Positions 8,612 to 21,787 of a stretch of DNA of 64,000 nucleotides are shown in pieces (within the stretch, counting starts at the first letter, position 1; every line of letters starts with the position of its first letter). A program made the position numbers and the translations under genes. Origin of the DNA: Cobetia marina. Its GTDB lineage: Bacteria > Pseudomonadota > Gammaproteobacteria > Pseudomonadales > Halomonadaceae. The notes under the pieces are model-generated. The model did no database searches, was not told the origin of the DNA, and worked only from the letters and a program-made list of their open reading frames with translations. Location: NCBI RefSeq assembly GCF_001720485.1, contig NZ_CP017114.1, forward strand, positions 558,001-622,000, read 5' to 3'.

Positions 8612-9204
8612 GCTTTCTGGCCATCTACGCCGAACAGGACGCCTCGCGTCCGCAGTTGATCACGACCGATGGCGCGCGGATCGCCAGCGAACTCGAGGCC
8701 GAAGGCATCCGCTTCGAGCGCTGGACGGCGGGCTGCGAGTTGCGTGATCCCACCGACCAGGCTCAGGTGCTGGCGGCCTACGCCGACGATGTCGCGCGTC
8801 TCAAGCTGGAAAACGGCTTCGTGACCGCCGACGTGATCGGTCTGACGCCGGATCACCCCGAGCGGGAAGCGCTGCGGGGCAAGTTCCTCGATGAGCATCG
8901 CCACGCGGAGCACGAGGTGCGCTTCTTCGTGCGCGGCAGCGGCATCTTCTACCTGCATCTGGGTGAGCGGGTGCTGGCGGTCGGTTGCGAGAAGGATGAC
9001 CTGATCGCCGTGCCGGCCGGTACCGCGCACTGGTTCGACATGGGACCGACGCCGGACTTCACCGCCATCCGCCTGTTCACCAATCCGGAGGGCTGGGTCG
9101 CCAACTTCACCGACAACGACATCGCCGCCCGCTTCCCGCGTCATGAAGCGCTGGCGGAACACTTCACCCAGACTGCCGCCCCGCATTCCCAGGAGTCCGC
9201 ATGA
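8608..9204 (+). CDS. mtnD: Acireductone dioxygenase
   Basis: A 198-residue cupin-fold metalloenzyme. With Fe it splits acireductone to formate and the keto acid precursor of methionine; with Ni it gives an off-pathway product. The metal ligands are visible as the two His of [11 protein letters not shown], the Glu of the same motif, and the distant His of GTAHWFDMG. The start overlaps mtnB by four bases after GGAG, and its stop overlaps mtnC by four bases, which implies tight translational coupling. Confidence 0.96.
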   Translation: MSFLAIYAEQDASRPQLITTDGARIASELEAEGIRFERWTAGCELRDPTDQAQVLAAYADDVARLKLENGFVTADVIGLTPDHPEREALRGKFLDEHRHAEHEVRFFVRGSGIFYLHLGERVLAVGCEKDDLIAVPAGTAHWFDMGPTPDFTAIRLFTNPEGWVANFTDNDIAARFPRHEALAEHFTQTAAPHSQESA

Positions 9205-9881
9205 TTCGCGCCATCGTCACTGACATCGAGGGCACCACCGGCTCGATTCGCTTCGTGCATCAGGTGCTGTTCCCCTATGCGCGCGCCAATCTGGGCGATT
9301 TCCTGCGCGCCAATGCCGAGCGCGATGATGTCGCCGAGCAGCTGGCAGCCACCCGTGAGCTGGCCGAGGCGCCCGAGGCGGACCTCGAAACCGTGATCGG
9401 CATCCTGGAAGGCTGGATCGATGCCGATCGCAAGGCCACGCCACTCAAGGCCCTGCAAGGCATGGTCTGGGCGAAGGGCTACGCGGACGGCGACTTCACC
9501 GGCCATGTGTATCCCGATGCCGTGAAGGGATTGCGTGACTGGAAGGAACGCGGGCTGTCCCTGCATGTCTATTCTTCAGGCTCGATCCAGGCGCAGAAGC
9601 TGCTGTTCGGTCACTCGGATGCCGGGGATCTCACACCGCTGTTCGCGGGCTACTTCGATACCACGACAGGGCCGAAGCAGGAGGCCGAGAGTTATCGTCG
9701 GATTGCCGCGCATCTGGGCCTGCCGGGTGCCGAGATCCTGTTTCTGTCCGATGTGGTGGCTGAGCTCGATGCCGCCGCGGCCGCCGGCTTCCAGACCTGG
9801 CAGCTGGTCCGTGAGCCCGGCATGGTCACGGGGGATCACCCTCAGGCCAGTCGCTTCGATGAAGTGTCCTTCAGCGGGTGA
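9201..9881 (+). CDS. mtnC: Enolase-phosphatase E1 (2,3-diketo-5-methylthiopentyl-1-phosphate enolase/phosphatase)
   Basis: A 226-residue HAD-superfamily bifunctional enzyme that enolises and then dephosphorylates the diketone product of MtnB, giving the acireductone used by MtnD. HAD motif I appears as [11 protein letters not shown] (nucleophile Asp and the Glu typical of E1), motif II as [11 protein letters not shown], and motif III/IV as [12 protein letters not shown]. The overlap with mtnD (ATGA) makes it the third gene of the operon. I see no terminator right after it. Confidence 0.95.
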   Translation: MIRAIVTDIEGTTGSIRFVHQVLFPYARANLGDFLRANAERDDVAEQLAATRELAEAPEADLETVIGILEGWIDADRKATPLKALQGMVWAKGYADGDFTGHVYPDAVKGLRDWKERGLSLHVYSSGSIQAQKLLFGHSDAGDLTPLFAGYFDTTTGPKQEAESYRRIAAHLGLPGAEILFLSDVVAELDAAAAAGFQTWQLVREPGMVTGDHPQASRFDEVSFSG

Positions 9882-9988
9882 GAGGCAGTCGCTGATCAGA
9901 CGTCTCTCGACACCCTCTGAGCCACCGCGAGTCAGCCGCATTCCCGAAAGCGAATCGCCCCGTCCCGGGGCACAAGGAGGACCTACGA

Positions 9989-10507
9989 TTGCACAGCCAG
10001 ACCGATAGCCGCGCAGCAGCCTCGCGCATCAGCATCGTGACCGCGCAGCCGCGCCACGCCGCGGATCAGGCCGAGGTGTTCTATCAGGCCGTGATGCAGG
10101 GGGCGGCCAGTCACTATGATCTGGCGCAACGCCAGCAATGGGCGTCCCGTGTGCCCAGGGATGCCGAGCGCTGGGCGGCGCGCCAGCATCGCTTCGAAGT
10201 GCTGGTGGCCGAACGGGACGGGCGCTGCATCGCCTTCTGCGAGTATGCCCCTGAATGGCCGCTGGCCCGGATCGAGATGCTCTACGTCTACCCGGGGCTG
10301 ACCGGGCAGGGGATAGGCACCCGCTTGCTGGAGGAGGCCGAACAGGACCTTCGCCGACGCAAGGTGCGGGTGGTGAGTCTGGAGGCCAGTCTGATGCTGT
10401 CGCCAGGGCTTGCACGCCGCGGCTGGGAGAGTCTGGGGCTTGAGCACGTCAAGCGAGGCGGCATCTGCCTCAAGCGCGAGCGCTTCGAGAAACGTCTCGA
10501 CGAGTGA
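9989..10507 (+). CDS. GNAT-family N-acetyltransferase
   Basis: A 172-residue protein with the GNAT acetyl-CoA site: strand and turn IEMLYVYPGLTGQGIGTRLLEEAE, where Q/R-x-x-G-x-G/A binds the pyrophosphate. The acceptor is unknown. The start is a TTG at 9989 with a near-perfect AAGGAGG eight to nine bases upstream; no ATG fits as well. It lies 107 bases after mtnC and may be co-transcribed, but there is no functional link to methionine salvage that I can see. A strong terminator follows. Confidence 0.85.
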   Translation: MHSQTDSRAAASRISIVTAQPRHAADQAEVFYQAVMQGAASHYDLAQRQQWASRVPRDAERWAARQHRFEVLVAERDGRCIAFCEYAPEWPLARIEMLYVYPGLTGQGIGTRLLEEAEQDLRRRKVRVVSLEASLMLSPGLARRGWESLGLEHVKRGGICLKRERFEKRLDE

Positions 10508-10535
10508 CGCGTGCGTCACGGTGATATCGGACATG

Positions 10536-10571
10536 AAGACGCCCCCACCGGTCACCCGGTGGGGGCGTCTT
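10536..10571. terminator. Terminator hairpin between convergent GNAT and SDR genes
   Basis: A perfect 16-bp stem (10536-10551 with 10556-10571) around the loop TCAC. The stem begins AAGAC and ends GTCTT; the T-run is short. Confidence 0.7.
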
Positions 10572-10603
10572 GCGTTCGACAGGGTAACGGACCTGGCTGG
10601 CGA

Positions 10604-11398
10604 TCAGGCCATGGTATCGACGATACCGCCTTCCACCCGCAGCGCGGCACCTGTCGTGGCACTGGCCTGCTCGGAGGCCGCGTAGACGCTCATGTTGGCG
10701 ACTTCCTCGGGGCTTGCCATGCGCTGGAGGATGGAGGTGGGGCGGGTCTGCTGGACGAAGTCAGCCTCGACCTCCTCAAGCGTCCTGCCTTGCTCCTCGG
10801 CGTTCTTCTTGAGCATCTCGAGCACGCCCTCGGAGCGGGTCGGCCCCGGCAGGATGGCGTTGACGGTGACCTGCGTGCCGGACAGCACCTTGGCGAGCCC
10901 GCGTGAGACGGACTGGACGGCGGACTTGGTCATGCCGTAATGGACCATCTCGCTGGGGATGTTGAGCGCCGACTCGCTGGACAGGAACTGGATGCGCCCC
11001 CAGTCGCGCTCCTTCATGCCGCGCGCATAGTGGCGGGACAGGCGTACCGCCGACATCACGTTGACCTGGAAGAACTGCTCCCAGGTGTCGTCGTCGGTCT
11101 CGAAGAAGTCCTGTGGGGCGAAGATGCCGACATTGTTGATCAGGATGTCGGTGTCCGGGACGGTCTGGATCAGCGTGTCGCAGCCTTCGCGCGAGCCCAG
11201 GTCCGCGGCCACGCCCTGTACCTTGCTGTCAGGGACATCACGCTTGAGCTGGGCGATGGCGTCATCGACACGTGCCTGGGTACGGCCGGTCAGGGTGACG
11301 CTGGCACCCGCGCGGGCGAGTCCCGTCGCGATGGCAAGGCCGATGCCGGCGGTGGAACCACTGATGATGGCGCTGCGTCCGTGTAGATCAATCTGCAT
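10604..11398 (-). CDS. Short-chain dehydrogenase/reductase
   Basis: A 264-residue classical SDR. The cofactor loop is SGSTAGIGLA near residue 12, followed by NNVG, and the catalytic set Ser-Tyr-Lys is seen in FLSSESAL and VHYGMTKSA. Arg in TGRTQARV after the second strand suggests NADP(H). It could reduce a ketone or oxidise an alcohol; no substrate can be assigned. The ATG at 11398 follows AAGGAGG on the minus strand, a strong site that sets the start although the frame is open further. Confidence 0.9.
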   Translation of the reverse strand: MQIDLHGRSAIISGSTAGIGLAIATGLARAGASVTLTGRTQARVDDAIAQLKRDVPDSKVQGVAADLGSREGCDTLIQTVPDTDILINNVGIFAPQDFFETDDDTWEQFFQVNVMSAVRLSRHYARGMKERDWGRIQFLSSESALNIPSEMVHYGMTKSAVQSVSRGLAKVLSGTQVTVNAILPGPTRSEGVLEMLKKNAEEQGRTLEEVEADFVQQTRPTSILQRMASPEEVANMSVYAASEQASATTGAALRVEGGIVDTMA

Positions 11399-11558
11399 GC
11401 AACCTCCTTCACGGCAAGCGACGGCGTTCGCACACGATGGCCTGGCACCTGGGTGAGTGCCGGGACAACGGTCACGAATCGGCTCGCTGCTGTCATCTGG
11501 ATGTCCTTGTTGCGTGGCGGTGCCGGGCGCGCAATGCAAGGGGCAGCGCCGGTGCGGA

Positions 11559-12218
11559 TCAGATCTTGCGAAGGTGCATGTGACGCAACAGGCCGCCAGG
11601 CCCGAGGTCGCGGTCTTCCATGCGCTGTATGGCATGCCCTTCCAGCAGGCCATCGAGAGGCACGCTGAGATTGGTGGCCAGCAGGCGGGCCAGCGGATTG
11701 AGCAGCCGCCGGATCACCCCGGCTGGCTGCTGACCGCGCAAGCCCTTGTCGAGCAGGGACATCTCGCCGTCCGATGCCAGCACGCGCAATGCTTCATCGA
11801 AGGCTGTCTGCGGTTCTGGCACGACCGCGAAGATCAGGTGGGCGATCACGACGTCAAAGTGGCCATCGGGAAAGTCGAGTGCCATGGCATCGCCCAGCTT
11901 GACGTTGGCATCGAAGCCCAGCGCCTCGGCGCGCTCGCGGCAGCGGCGCAGCATGGCAGGCGAGGCATCGACCACCTCGAGTTCGATGTCACGGGGCAGG
12001 AAGGGCAGGTCGAGCCCGGTACCGCCGCCGAGCAGCAGCACGCGAGTCCCGGCTTTCAGGTCCAGTGTCGCGATGGCGTCTCGGCGTGCCGAGCGCAGGG
12101 CACGCGCTGCCACGCGGTCGTAGATCGGTGCGTAGAGGCTCCAGCGGCGGGTCTGCCAGCGTCCGCCTGACACCGTGGAGGCGGCAGGCGGACGCTGATG
12201 AGGAGATGGCGAGGACAT
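11559..12218 (-). CDS. Class I SAM-dependent methyltransferase
   Basis: A 219-residue UbiE/PmtA-like methyltransferase. Motif I is VLLLGGGTGLDLPFL, the acidic residue binding SAM ribose is in LEVVDASPAML, and motif III/IV is FDVVIAHLIFAVVPEP. The N-terminal RWSLYAPIYDRVAARAL resembles the start of phospholipid N-methyltransferases, but the acceptor is not certain. The ATG at 12218 follows GGGAGG. The family match begins soon after it, so I do not use the longer open frame to 12317. Confidence 0.82.
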   Translation of the reverse strand: MSSPSPHQRPPAASTVSGGRWQTRRWSLYAPIYDRVAARALRSARRDAIATLDLKAGTRVLLLGGGTGLDLPFLPRDIELEVVDASPAMLRRCRERAEALGFDANVKLGDAMALDFPDGHFDVVIAHLIFAVVPEPQTAFDEALRVLASDGEMSLLDKGLRGQQPAGVIRRLLNPLARLLATNLSVPLDGLLEGHAIQRMEDRDLGPGGLLRHMHLRKI

Positions 12219-12328
12219 GGGGCGCCTCCCTGGCGGTATGGCAAGGCGTCGTGAAGATGGACCGGCGTCACCGGTGACATCAGCAGGACAGGAGCTGACC
12301 AGCAGGAAGACACTCACCTGTCATCTGG

Positions 12329-13192
12329 CTAGCGGGTCTCGACAGTGTAGATGCGCATCGACAGGTCGATGGCCGTCACGTCCTTGGTCAGCGCGCCGAT
12401 CGAGATGCAATCCACGCCGGTGGCGGCGATGCCGGCCAGGGTGCTCTCGTTGACGTTGCCCGAGGCTTCCAGCACGGCTGGCTTGGCATGCGCCTTGTTG
12501 CGCGCGACGGCCTCGATGAGCTGATCGTTGTTGAAGTTGTCGAGCATGATGACGTCGGCACCAGCATCCAGCGCCTGTTCCAGCTCCGCGAAATTCTCGA
12601 CTTCCACTTCGCAGGTCAGGTCCGAGGCGATATCGCGTGCCTCACGGACGGCGGCCGCGATGCTGCCACAGGCGGCGATATGGTTTTCCTTGATCAGGAA
12701 GGCGTCATACAGGCCGATGCGATGATTGTGGCCGCCCCCGCAGCTGACGGCGTATTTCTGGGACACTCGCATGCCGGGCAGCGTCTTGCGGGTATCCAGC
12801 AGACGCACGCCGCTGCCTTCCACGAGTGAAGCGTAGTGGTGGGCGCGGGTCGCGGTACCGGACAGCGTCTGCAGCAGATTGAGTGCTGCGCGCTCTCCGG
12901 TCAGCAGCGAGCGAGCGGGGCCTTCCAGCTCAAGGAAGGGCGTGTCGGCCTCGAGTCGGTCACCATCGCTGGCCAGCCACTTGAGACTGACACGCGAGTC
13001 GAGGCGACGAAAGAGCTCATCCACCCAGGGCACGCCGCACAGAATGGCCGCCTCACGGCTGATCACCCGGGCCTTGGCCCACTGTCTTTCGGGAATCAGC
13101 TCGGCGGTGATGTCGCCACCGCCAACATCTTCGGCGAGCAGGCGGGCGGCGCTGGTGCGGATATCCTCGGCGAGGGCGTCGTGGAAGTTCAT
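12329..13192 (-). CDS. nadC: Nicotinate-nucleotide pyrophosphorylase (quinolinate phosphoribosyltransferase)
   Basis: A 287-residue enzyme of de novo NAD synthesis that converts quinolinate and PRPP to nicotinate mononucleotide. Characteristic motifs are [10 protein letters not shown], the quinolinate/PRPP-binding [31 protein letters not shown] and the barrel strand DVIMLDNF. The ATG at 13192 is preceded by AAGGA. A TTG at 13213 is also open but less likely. The gene is divergent from ampD, the same arrangement as in E. coli and Pseudomonas. Confidence 0.95.
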   Translation of the reverse strand: MNFHDALAEDIRTSAARLLAEDVGGGDITAELIPERQWAKARVISREAAILCGVPWVDELFRRLDSRVSLKWLASDGDRLEADTPFLELEGPARSLLTGERAALNLLQTLSGTATRAHHYASLVEGSGVRLLDTRKTLPGMRVSQKYAVSCGGGHNHRIGLYDAFLIKENHIAACGSIAAAVREARDIASDLTCEVEVENFAELEQALDAGADVIMLDNFNNDQLIEAVARNKAHAKPAVLEASGNVNESTLAGIAATGVDCISIGALTKDVTAIDLSMRIYTVETR

Positions 13193-13296
13193 GCGCGTCT
13201 GATCCTTGTGCAAGAAGTGCTGCCGGAGCTGGTATCGCGCCGCAGGAAGCCCCCCGACACAGACCCATGGCTGCCGAGCATGCCATAATGTGCGCC

Positions 13297-13325
13297 ATTA
13301 TAGGAAAAGCCGCGCGGGCGGTCAG
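13297..13325 (-). promoter_or_regulatory. Probable sigma-70 promoter for nadC
   Basis: Read on the minus strand: CTGACC (13325-13320), a 17-base spacer, then a perfect TATAAT (13302-13297). The -10 box overlaps an inverted repeat ATAATG-N5-CATTAT (13285-13301), which also offers a CATAAT on the plus strand facing ampD. Confidence 0.5.
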
Positions 13326-13446
13326 TCCCTGTGTGCGATACCGGTGCGATATCTCGCCTGACGGTGCACCGGGCCGGCAGGATCACGATCAGGCCGTCAT
13401 GAAACTCACGCCCCGCGTGCAATGTCGTTCCCGTCTGGAGTCATCG

Positions 13447-14058
13447 ATGCCCCCCTCGTCTTCCTCCCCATGGTCGGGCCAGCTGGCGCGACTGGCCGTC
13501 ACCCCTGAGCACTGGCTGGAAAATGCCCGTCAGGTGCCGTCGCCCAACCACAATGCGCGTCCCGAGGGCGAAGTGTCGGCATTGGTGCTGCATTCCATCA
13601 GCCTGCCACCGGGGCGCTTCGGGGGGCCGGCCATCGAGCAGCTGTTCACCAATCAGCTCGACCCCGGTGCCCATCCCTACTTTGCCGACATCCATCATCT
13701 GCGCGTCTCGGCGCATGTGCTGATCCAGCGTGATGGTCGTCTGGTGCAGTTCGTGCCCTTCGATCGTCGTGCCTGGCATGCGGGGCGGTCGCGCTGGCAT
13801 GACGGAGCGCGTGAGCGCGTGGAGCTCAATGACTTCAGCATCGGCATCGAGCTAGAGGGCGATGAGGTGCACCCCTACCGCGAGGTGCAGTACCGGACGC
13901 TGGCACGGACGGTCGCCGGCCTGATGGCCCGCTACCCGGCGCTGACCCGTGAGCGCATCACCTCGCATGCGCGGATTGCGCCGTTGCGCAAGACGGATCC
14001 TGGTCCCGCCTTTGACTGGGCTTACTTCGATCGCCTGCTGGACGACATTCAGGACTAA
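13447..14058 (+). CDS. ampD: 1,6-anhydro-N-acetylmuramyl-L-alanine amidase
   Basis: A cytoplasmic zinc amidase of muropeptide recycling that splits anhydro-MurNAc from the stem peptide; its loss usually raises AmpC-type expression in species that have it. Amidase_2 fold landmarks: VLHSISLP (first Zn His), HVLIQRDGRLVQFVPFDRRAWHAG, FSIGIELEG, and HARIAPLRKTDPGPAFDW with the second His and the Asp ligand. ATG 13447 gives 203 residues and has GGAG upstream; ATG 13399 would add 16 residues. E. coli AmpD has 183, so the shorter start is preferred. Confidence 0.93.
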   Translation: MPPSSSSPWSGQLARLAVTPEHWLENARQVPSPNHNARPEGEVSALVLHSISLPPGRFGGPAIEQLFTNQLDPGAHPYFADIHHLRVSAHVLIQRDGRLVQFVPFDRRAWHAGRSRWHDGARERVELNDFSIGIELEGDEVHPYREVQYRTLARTVAGLMARYPALTRERITSHARIAPLRKTDPGPAFDWAYFDRLLDDIQD

Positions 14059-14505
14059 GGTCGCAAGTGCCTCGCGATGGTGCAATGCAGCATGCAGGTG
14101 CCGGATTCCGGTCAGGGAGCGTAGCCACGGGGCGCGTTGGTAGTTTTATTACAAGACGTGCTCCAGGCGACGGCTGGCATGCGGCGGGAAATCCCGCTCG
14201 GCACTGGCCGAGACCCGCACGGCCACGGCGGTGCCAGTCCATGGCGCACGGCTGCGCGGCCATGCGCACCGAATTGGCACGGGGGGGTGTTTGCGGTATC
14301 TTTCACGCCAAATGACTGCATCTTGTGCCCTGCTTTGACGCACGAAGCACAACGCATCTGGCAGCCGGAGTCTCCGGTTGCCGCGGTTTTATCGGAGACG
14401 CGGCCCACTCAGAAGGCTGTGCCCACACTGAAGAGCGCCACTGGTTCCGATGTAGCATTTCGTCGGAACAACTGACAAAAAATTTCTTCACTCGGAGAGA
14501 CGTCT
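14059..14505. other. Upstream region of aceE, no gene seen
   Basis: 447 bases between ampD and aceE with no convincing reading frame. A poly-G stretch lies at 14281-14287. A 7-bp inverted repeat GTTCCGA...TCGGAAC (14444-14450 and 14463-14469) lies about 40 bases before the aceE start and could be an operator or a leader hairpin. I did not find the AATTGGT-N3-ACCAATT box of E. coli PdhR. Confidence 0.5.
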
Positions 14506-17181
<2,676 letters not shown>

Positions 17182-17286
17182 GCGGAGATCGCGGAACAGG
17201 CGAGCGGCACTCCATCCTCGACATCAAGATGATGCGAAGGTGATTCGGGTGTCGCTCCCCGTGCACGTTTTGGAAGGAGCACGATC

Positions 17287-19320
17287 TTGAGCAGCGAAAT
17301 CATCAAGGTTCCCGACATTGGCGGTAGTTCCGATGTCGAGATCATCGAGATACCGGTGGCGGTCGGAGATGTCATCTCCGCCGAAGACACCATGATCACT
17401 CTTGAGTCCGACAAGGCCAGCATGGATGTGCCGGCACCGAAGGGCGGCAAGGTGGTGAAGATTCTCGTCAAGGAAGGCGACACCGTCTCCGAAGGCGACG
17501 ACATCCTGGAGCTGGAAGCGGAAGGCGGTGGTGACACCTCCTCTGACGCTTCTGACGAGCAGGAAGCGCCGAAGGAAGAGGCTCCCAAGCAGGAAGCGTC
17601 TGAGCAGCAGGCGCCGAAAGAGGCCGCTGCTGCACCGAAGGCCGCTTCCGGTGGTACCCGGACCGTCGACATCGTCGTGCCGGACCTGGGCGACTCAGAG
17701 GCCGTGCCGATCATCGAGATGGCGGTCTCCGAAGGCGACGAAGTCGACGCCGAGGATGCGCTGATCACGCTGGAGTCCGACAAGGCCAGCATGGACGTCC
17801 CGAGCCCGCACAAGGGCAAGATCGTCAAGCTGACCGTCAAGGAAGGCGACAACGTCGCGTCCGGTGATGTCATCGGTCAGATGGAAATCGCCGGTGAAGG
17901 CGGTGACAGTGCCTCCTCCAACGATGCGGCCTCTACCGAGTCAGCCCCGGCAGAACAAGCGTCTGAAGAGCAGGCAACTGAAGCGCCAGCCGAAGAAGAG
18001 CAGGCCTCCGGTGAGCCGGAGCGCAAGGAATTGCGTGTCCCGGATCTCTCCGGCAGCGACAGCGTGCCGATCATCGAGATGGCCGTGGCCGTCGGTGATG
18101 AGGTCAACGAGGAAGACGCGCTGATCACGCTGGAATCCGACAAGGCGACCATGGACATCCCGAGCCCCTACAAGGGCAAGGTGGTGGAGCTTTCCGTCAA
18201 GGAAGGCGACACCGTGTCCGAGGGCGACCTGATCGGTTACCTCGAGGTCGCCGGTGCCAAGCCTGCGCCGAAGGCTGCCAAGGCGGAGGCTCCGGCCGCG
18301 CCCAAGGCAGACAAGGCCGAGCAGAAGCCTGAGCCGACACCGGCCGGTACGCCGAGCCCGGAAGCCCAGATGGCGGCCCACAAGCCGAGCAAGGGTGCCA
18401 AGGTCCACGCAGGGCCTGCGGTTCGCCTGCTGGCGCGTGAGTTCGGTGTCGACCTTGCGGACGTCTCCGGCAGCGGTCCGAAGGGCCGTGTGGTGAAGGA
18501 AGATGTCCAGGCCTACGTCAAGCAGATGATGCAGAAGGCCAAGTCCGCACCGGCAGCCCCTGCCGCGCAGGCCACCGGCGGTGCCGGTATCCCGCAGGTG
18601 CCGGATCAGGACTTCAGCCAGTTCGGTGAGATCGAAGAGTCGAAGATGGGCCGCCTGATGAAGGCGGGCGCCACCAACCTGCATCGCAGCTGGCTCAACG
18701 TCCCGCACGTGACCCAGTTCGATGAAGCCGACATCACCGAGCTCGAGGCCTTCCGCAAGTCCATGAAGGCCGAGGCAGAAGCGGCAGGCGCCAAGCTCAC
18801 GCCGCTGCCGTTCATGATCAAGGCGGCTGCCCACGCGCTGGCCAAGTATCCGCAGTTCAACGTCAGCCTCAAGTCTGACGGCGAGACCCTGGTGCACAAG
18901 AAATACGTGCACATCGGTATCGCGGTGGATACGCCGGACGGCCTGATGGTGCCGGTGATCCGCAATGCGGATCAGAAGAGCCTGCTGGAGCTGGCCCGCG
19001 AATCCGTGGAGCTGGCCAAGAAGGCGCAGACCAAGAAGCTCAAGCGCGAAGAGATGACCGGTGGTTGTTTCACCATCTCGAGCCTTGGCTCCATTGGGGG
19101 TACTGCCTTCACGCCGATCGTCAACACGCCGGAAGTCGCCATCCTGGGTGTCTCCAAGGCGCAGATGAAGCCGGTGTGGGATGGCGCTGCCTTCCAGCCG
19201 CGCCTGATGATGCCGCTGTCGCTGTCCTACGATCACCGGGCGGTGAACGGGGCGGATGCAGCACGCTTCACGGCGTATCTGGCTCAGGTGCTGACCGACG
19301 TGCGTCGTCTGCTGCTCTGA
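17287..19320 (+). CDS. aceF: Dihydrolipoyllysine-residue acetyltransferase (PDH E2) with three lipoyl domains
   Basis: 677 residues. Three tandem lipoyl domains carry the lipoylated lysines at Lys43, Lys166 and Lys286 (each in ESDKA), spaced about 120 residues and joined by Ala/Glu/Pro-rich linkers. A peripheral subunit-binding domain follows (about 375-415, AVRLLAREFGVDL and GSGPKGRVVKEDV), then the catalytic domain ending in SYDHRAVNGADAARF. The catalytic motif has Asn where E. coli has Asp; Asn is also known in Azotobacter E2. The start is TTG at 17287 behind GGAAGGAG; no ATG fits before the first lipoyl domain. Confidence 0.96.
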   Translation: MSSEIIKVPDIGGSSDVEIIEIPVAVGDVISAEDTMITLESDKASMDVPAPKGGKVVKILVKEGDTVSEGDDILELEAEGGGDTSSDASDEQEAPKEEAPKQEASEQQAPKEAAAAPKAASGGTRTVDIVVPDLGDSEAVPIIEMAVSEGDEVDAEDALITLESDKASMDVPSPHKGKIVKLTVKEGDNVASGDVIGQMEIAGEGGDSASSNDAASTESAPAEQASEEQATEAPAEEEQASGEPERKELRVPDLSGSDSVPIIEMAVAVGDEVNEEDALITLESDKATMDIPSPYKGKVVELSVKEGDTVSEGDLIGYLEVAGAKPAPKAAKAEAPAAPKADKAEQKPEPTPAGTPSPEAQMAAHKPSKGAKVHAGPAVRLLAREFGVDLADVSGSGPKGRVVKEDVQAYVKQMMQKAKSAPAAPAAQATGGAGIPQVPDQDFSQFGEIEESKMGRLMKAGATNLHRSWLNVPHVTQFDEADITELEAFRKSMKAEAEAAGAKLTPLPFMIKAAAHALAKYPQFNVSLKSDGETLVHKKYVHIGIAVDTPDGLMVPVIRNADQKSLLELARESVELAKKAQTKKLKREEMTGGCFTISSLGSIGGTAFTPIVNTPEVAILGVSKAQMKPVWDGAAFQPRLMMPLSLSYDHRAVNGADAARFTAYLAQVLTDVRRLLL

Positions 19321-19367
19321 TCCGTACCTTGCATGACAAGGGCAGGTGCCAGATGGCCTGTCGACAG

Positions 19368-19396
19368 AACGGCCTCCTTCGGGAGGCCGTTTTTTT
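19368..19396 (+). terminator. Strong intrinsic terminator of aceEF
   Basis: Stem ACGGCCTCC with its complement around the stable loop TTCG, followed by seven T (19390-19396). Confidence 0.93.
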
Positions 19397-19543
19397 GTGC
19401 ATGTCCGTTGGCGTGGCAGGGCGGCGACAGCTGTTGCTGCCCTGTACAACATGCGATGCTTCACGCCAACCTGCCGCGATCTGCCGCATCGTGCTGGCAC
19501 TCCCCGGGAAGGCCGGTTCTCGCAACACACAAGGAGCAAGACA

Positions 19544-20305
19544 ATGGAATGGTTGATGGACCCTTCGGCATGGGTGGCTCTGGCGACCCTGACCGCGCTT
19601 GAGATCGTGCTGGGCATCGACAACATCATCTTCCTGTCGATTCTGGTCGCGCGCCTGCCCGAGGCTCAGCGCCAACGTGGCCGCATGATCGGTCTCGGCC
19701 TGGCGATGGGCATGCGCATCGTGCTGTTGATGTCGTTGTCGTGGCTGATGTCACTGACGACACCGTTGTTCAGCGTGCTGGATTTCAGCTTCTCCGGGCG
19801 GGATCTGATCCTGGTCTTCGGGGGGCTGTTCCTGCTCGGCAAGAGCACCCATGAGATCCATGCCAACCTCGAGGGTGAGGACCCGGCGGAAGAGGGCGCG
19901 AAGAAGGGCGGTGCCAGCTTCATGGCGATCATGGTCCAGATCGCGTTGATCGATATCGTCTTCTCGCTGGATTCGGTGATCACGGCGGTGGGCATGGTCG
20001 ACCATCTGACGGTGATGATCATCGCGATCGTCATCTCGGTGGGCATCATGATGGTGGCGGCCAAGCCGATCGGTGATTTCGTCGATCGCCACCCGACCAT
20101 CAAGATGCTGGCCCTGTCCTTCCTGATCATGGTCGGCATGATGTTGATGGTCGAAGGCTTCGGCGTCCATGTGCCCAAGGGCTACATCTACGTGGCGATG
20201 GCCTTCTCGCTGGCGGTGGAAATGCTCAACATCCGGCTGCGCGGCAAGCGGGCCAAGGCGGTGCGGCTACGTCGCAGCAGCCAGGCGGAAGAGGTCGCCG
20301 AGTGA
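19544..20305 (+). CDS. TerC-family integral membrane protein
   Basis: A 253-residue protein with about seven hydrophobic segments. Family marks are the acidic intramembrane motifs LGIDNIIFLSIL and DIVFSLDSVITAVG, with the acidic loop between. TerC/Alx/YgdQ-like proteins are associated with manganese or calcium export, tellurite resistance or metal loading of exported enzymes; the specific role is not predictable. The ATG at 19544 follows AAGGAG. The open frame begins further upstream, but the conserved protein starts here. I see no yybP-ykoY-type riboswitch in the 147-base leader, though this was judged by eye. Confidence 0.88.
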   Translation: MEWLMDPSAWVALATLTALEIVLGIDNIIFLSILVARLPEAQRQRGRMIGLGLAMGMRIVLLMSLSWLMSLTTPLFSVLDFSFSGRDLILVFGGLFLLGKSTHEIHANLEGEDPAEEGAKKGGASFMAIMVQIALIDIVFSLDSVITAVGMVDHLTVMIIAIVISVGIMMVAAKPIGDFVDRHPTIKMLALSFLIMVGMMLMVEGFGVHVPKGYIYVAMAFSLAVEMLNIRLRGKRAKAVRLRRSSQAEEVAE

Positions 20306-21499
<1,194 letters not shown>

Positions 21500-21578
21500 G
21501 TCGCGTTGCCTGAGACGGCATGAGGACCATGGCGCCGCCATGGCCCGCATGATGTGCTCTTTCGGTATCAAGCGCCTT

Positions 21579-21616
21579 GAAAACGCCCGCAGGCTTTGTC
21601 TGCGGGCGTTTTCTTT
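21579..21616 (+). terminator. Terminator of adk
   Basis: A perfect 14-bp stem (21579-21592 with 21600-21613) with loop GCTTTGT and a short T-rich tail. The A-run on the left arm would also allow minus-strand function. Confidence 0.8.
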
Positions 21617-21727
21617 GGTCGCGAAAGCGAAATGGCGTGTTGCGACAGACCCCTTCTGCAGCGCAGGTTCGCGGCCTGTGGCACGACTGACGCACAGCGC
21701 CGACACCTGCCGTGGACACCCTGCGTC

Positions 21728-21756
21728 TTTTGCTGCTAGCGGGGGACGGGTAGAAT
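21728..21756 (+). promoter_or_regulatory. Probable sigma-70 promoter of tsaB
   Basis: TTTTGC (21728-21733), a 17-base spacer, then TAGAAT (21751-21756), 31 bases before the tsaB start. The -10 box matches five of six bases. Confidence 0.45.
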
Positions 21757-21787
21757 CGCGTCACATTTTTCTGATGATGAACCGCCC

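Noticed and set aside
14275..14294. TGGCAC followed by TTGC, resembling a sigma-54 promoter before aceE
   Set aside because: The spacer is 10 bases, not 5, so it does not fit sigma-54.
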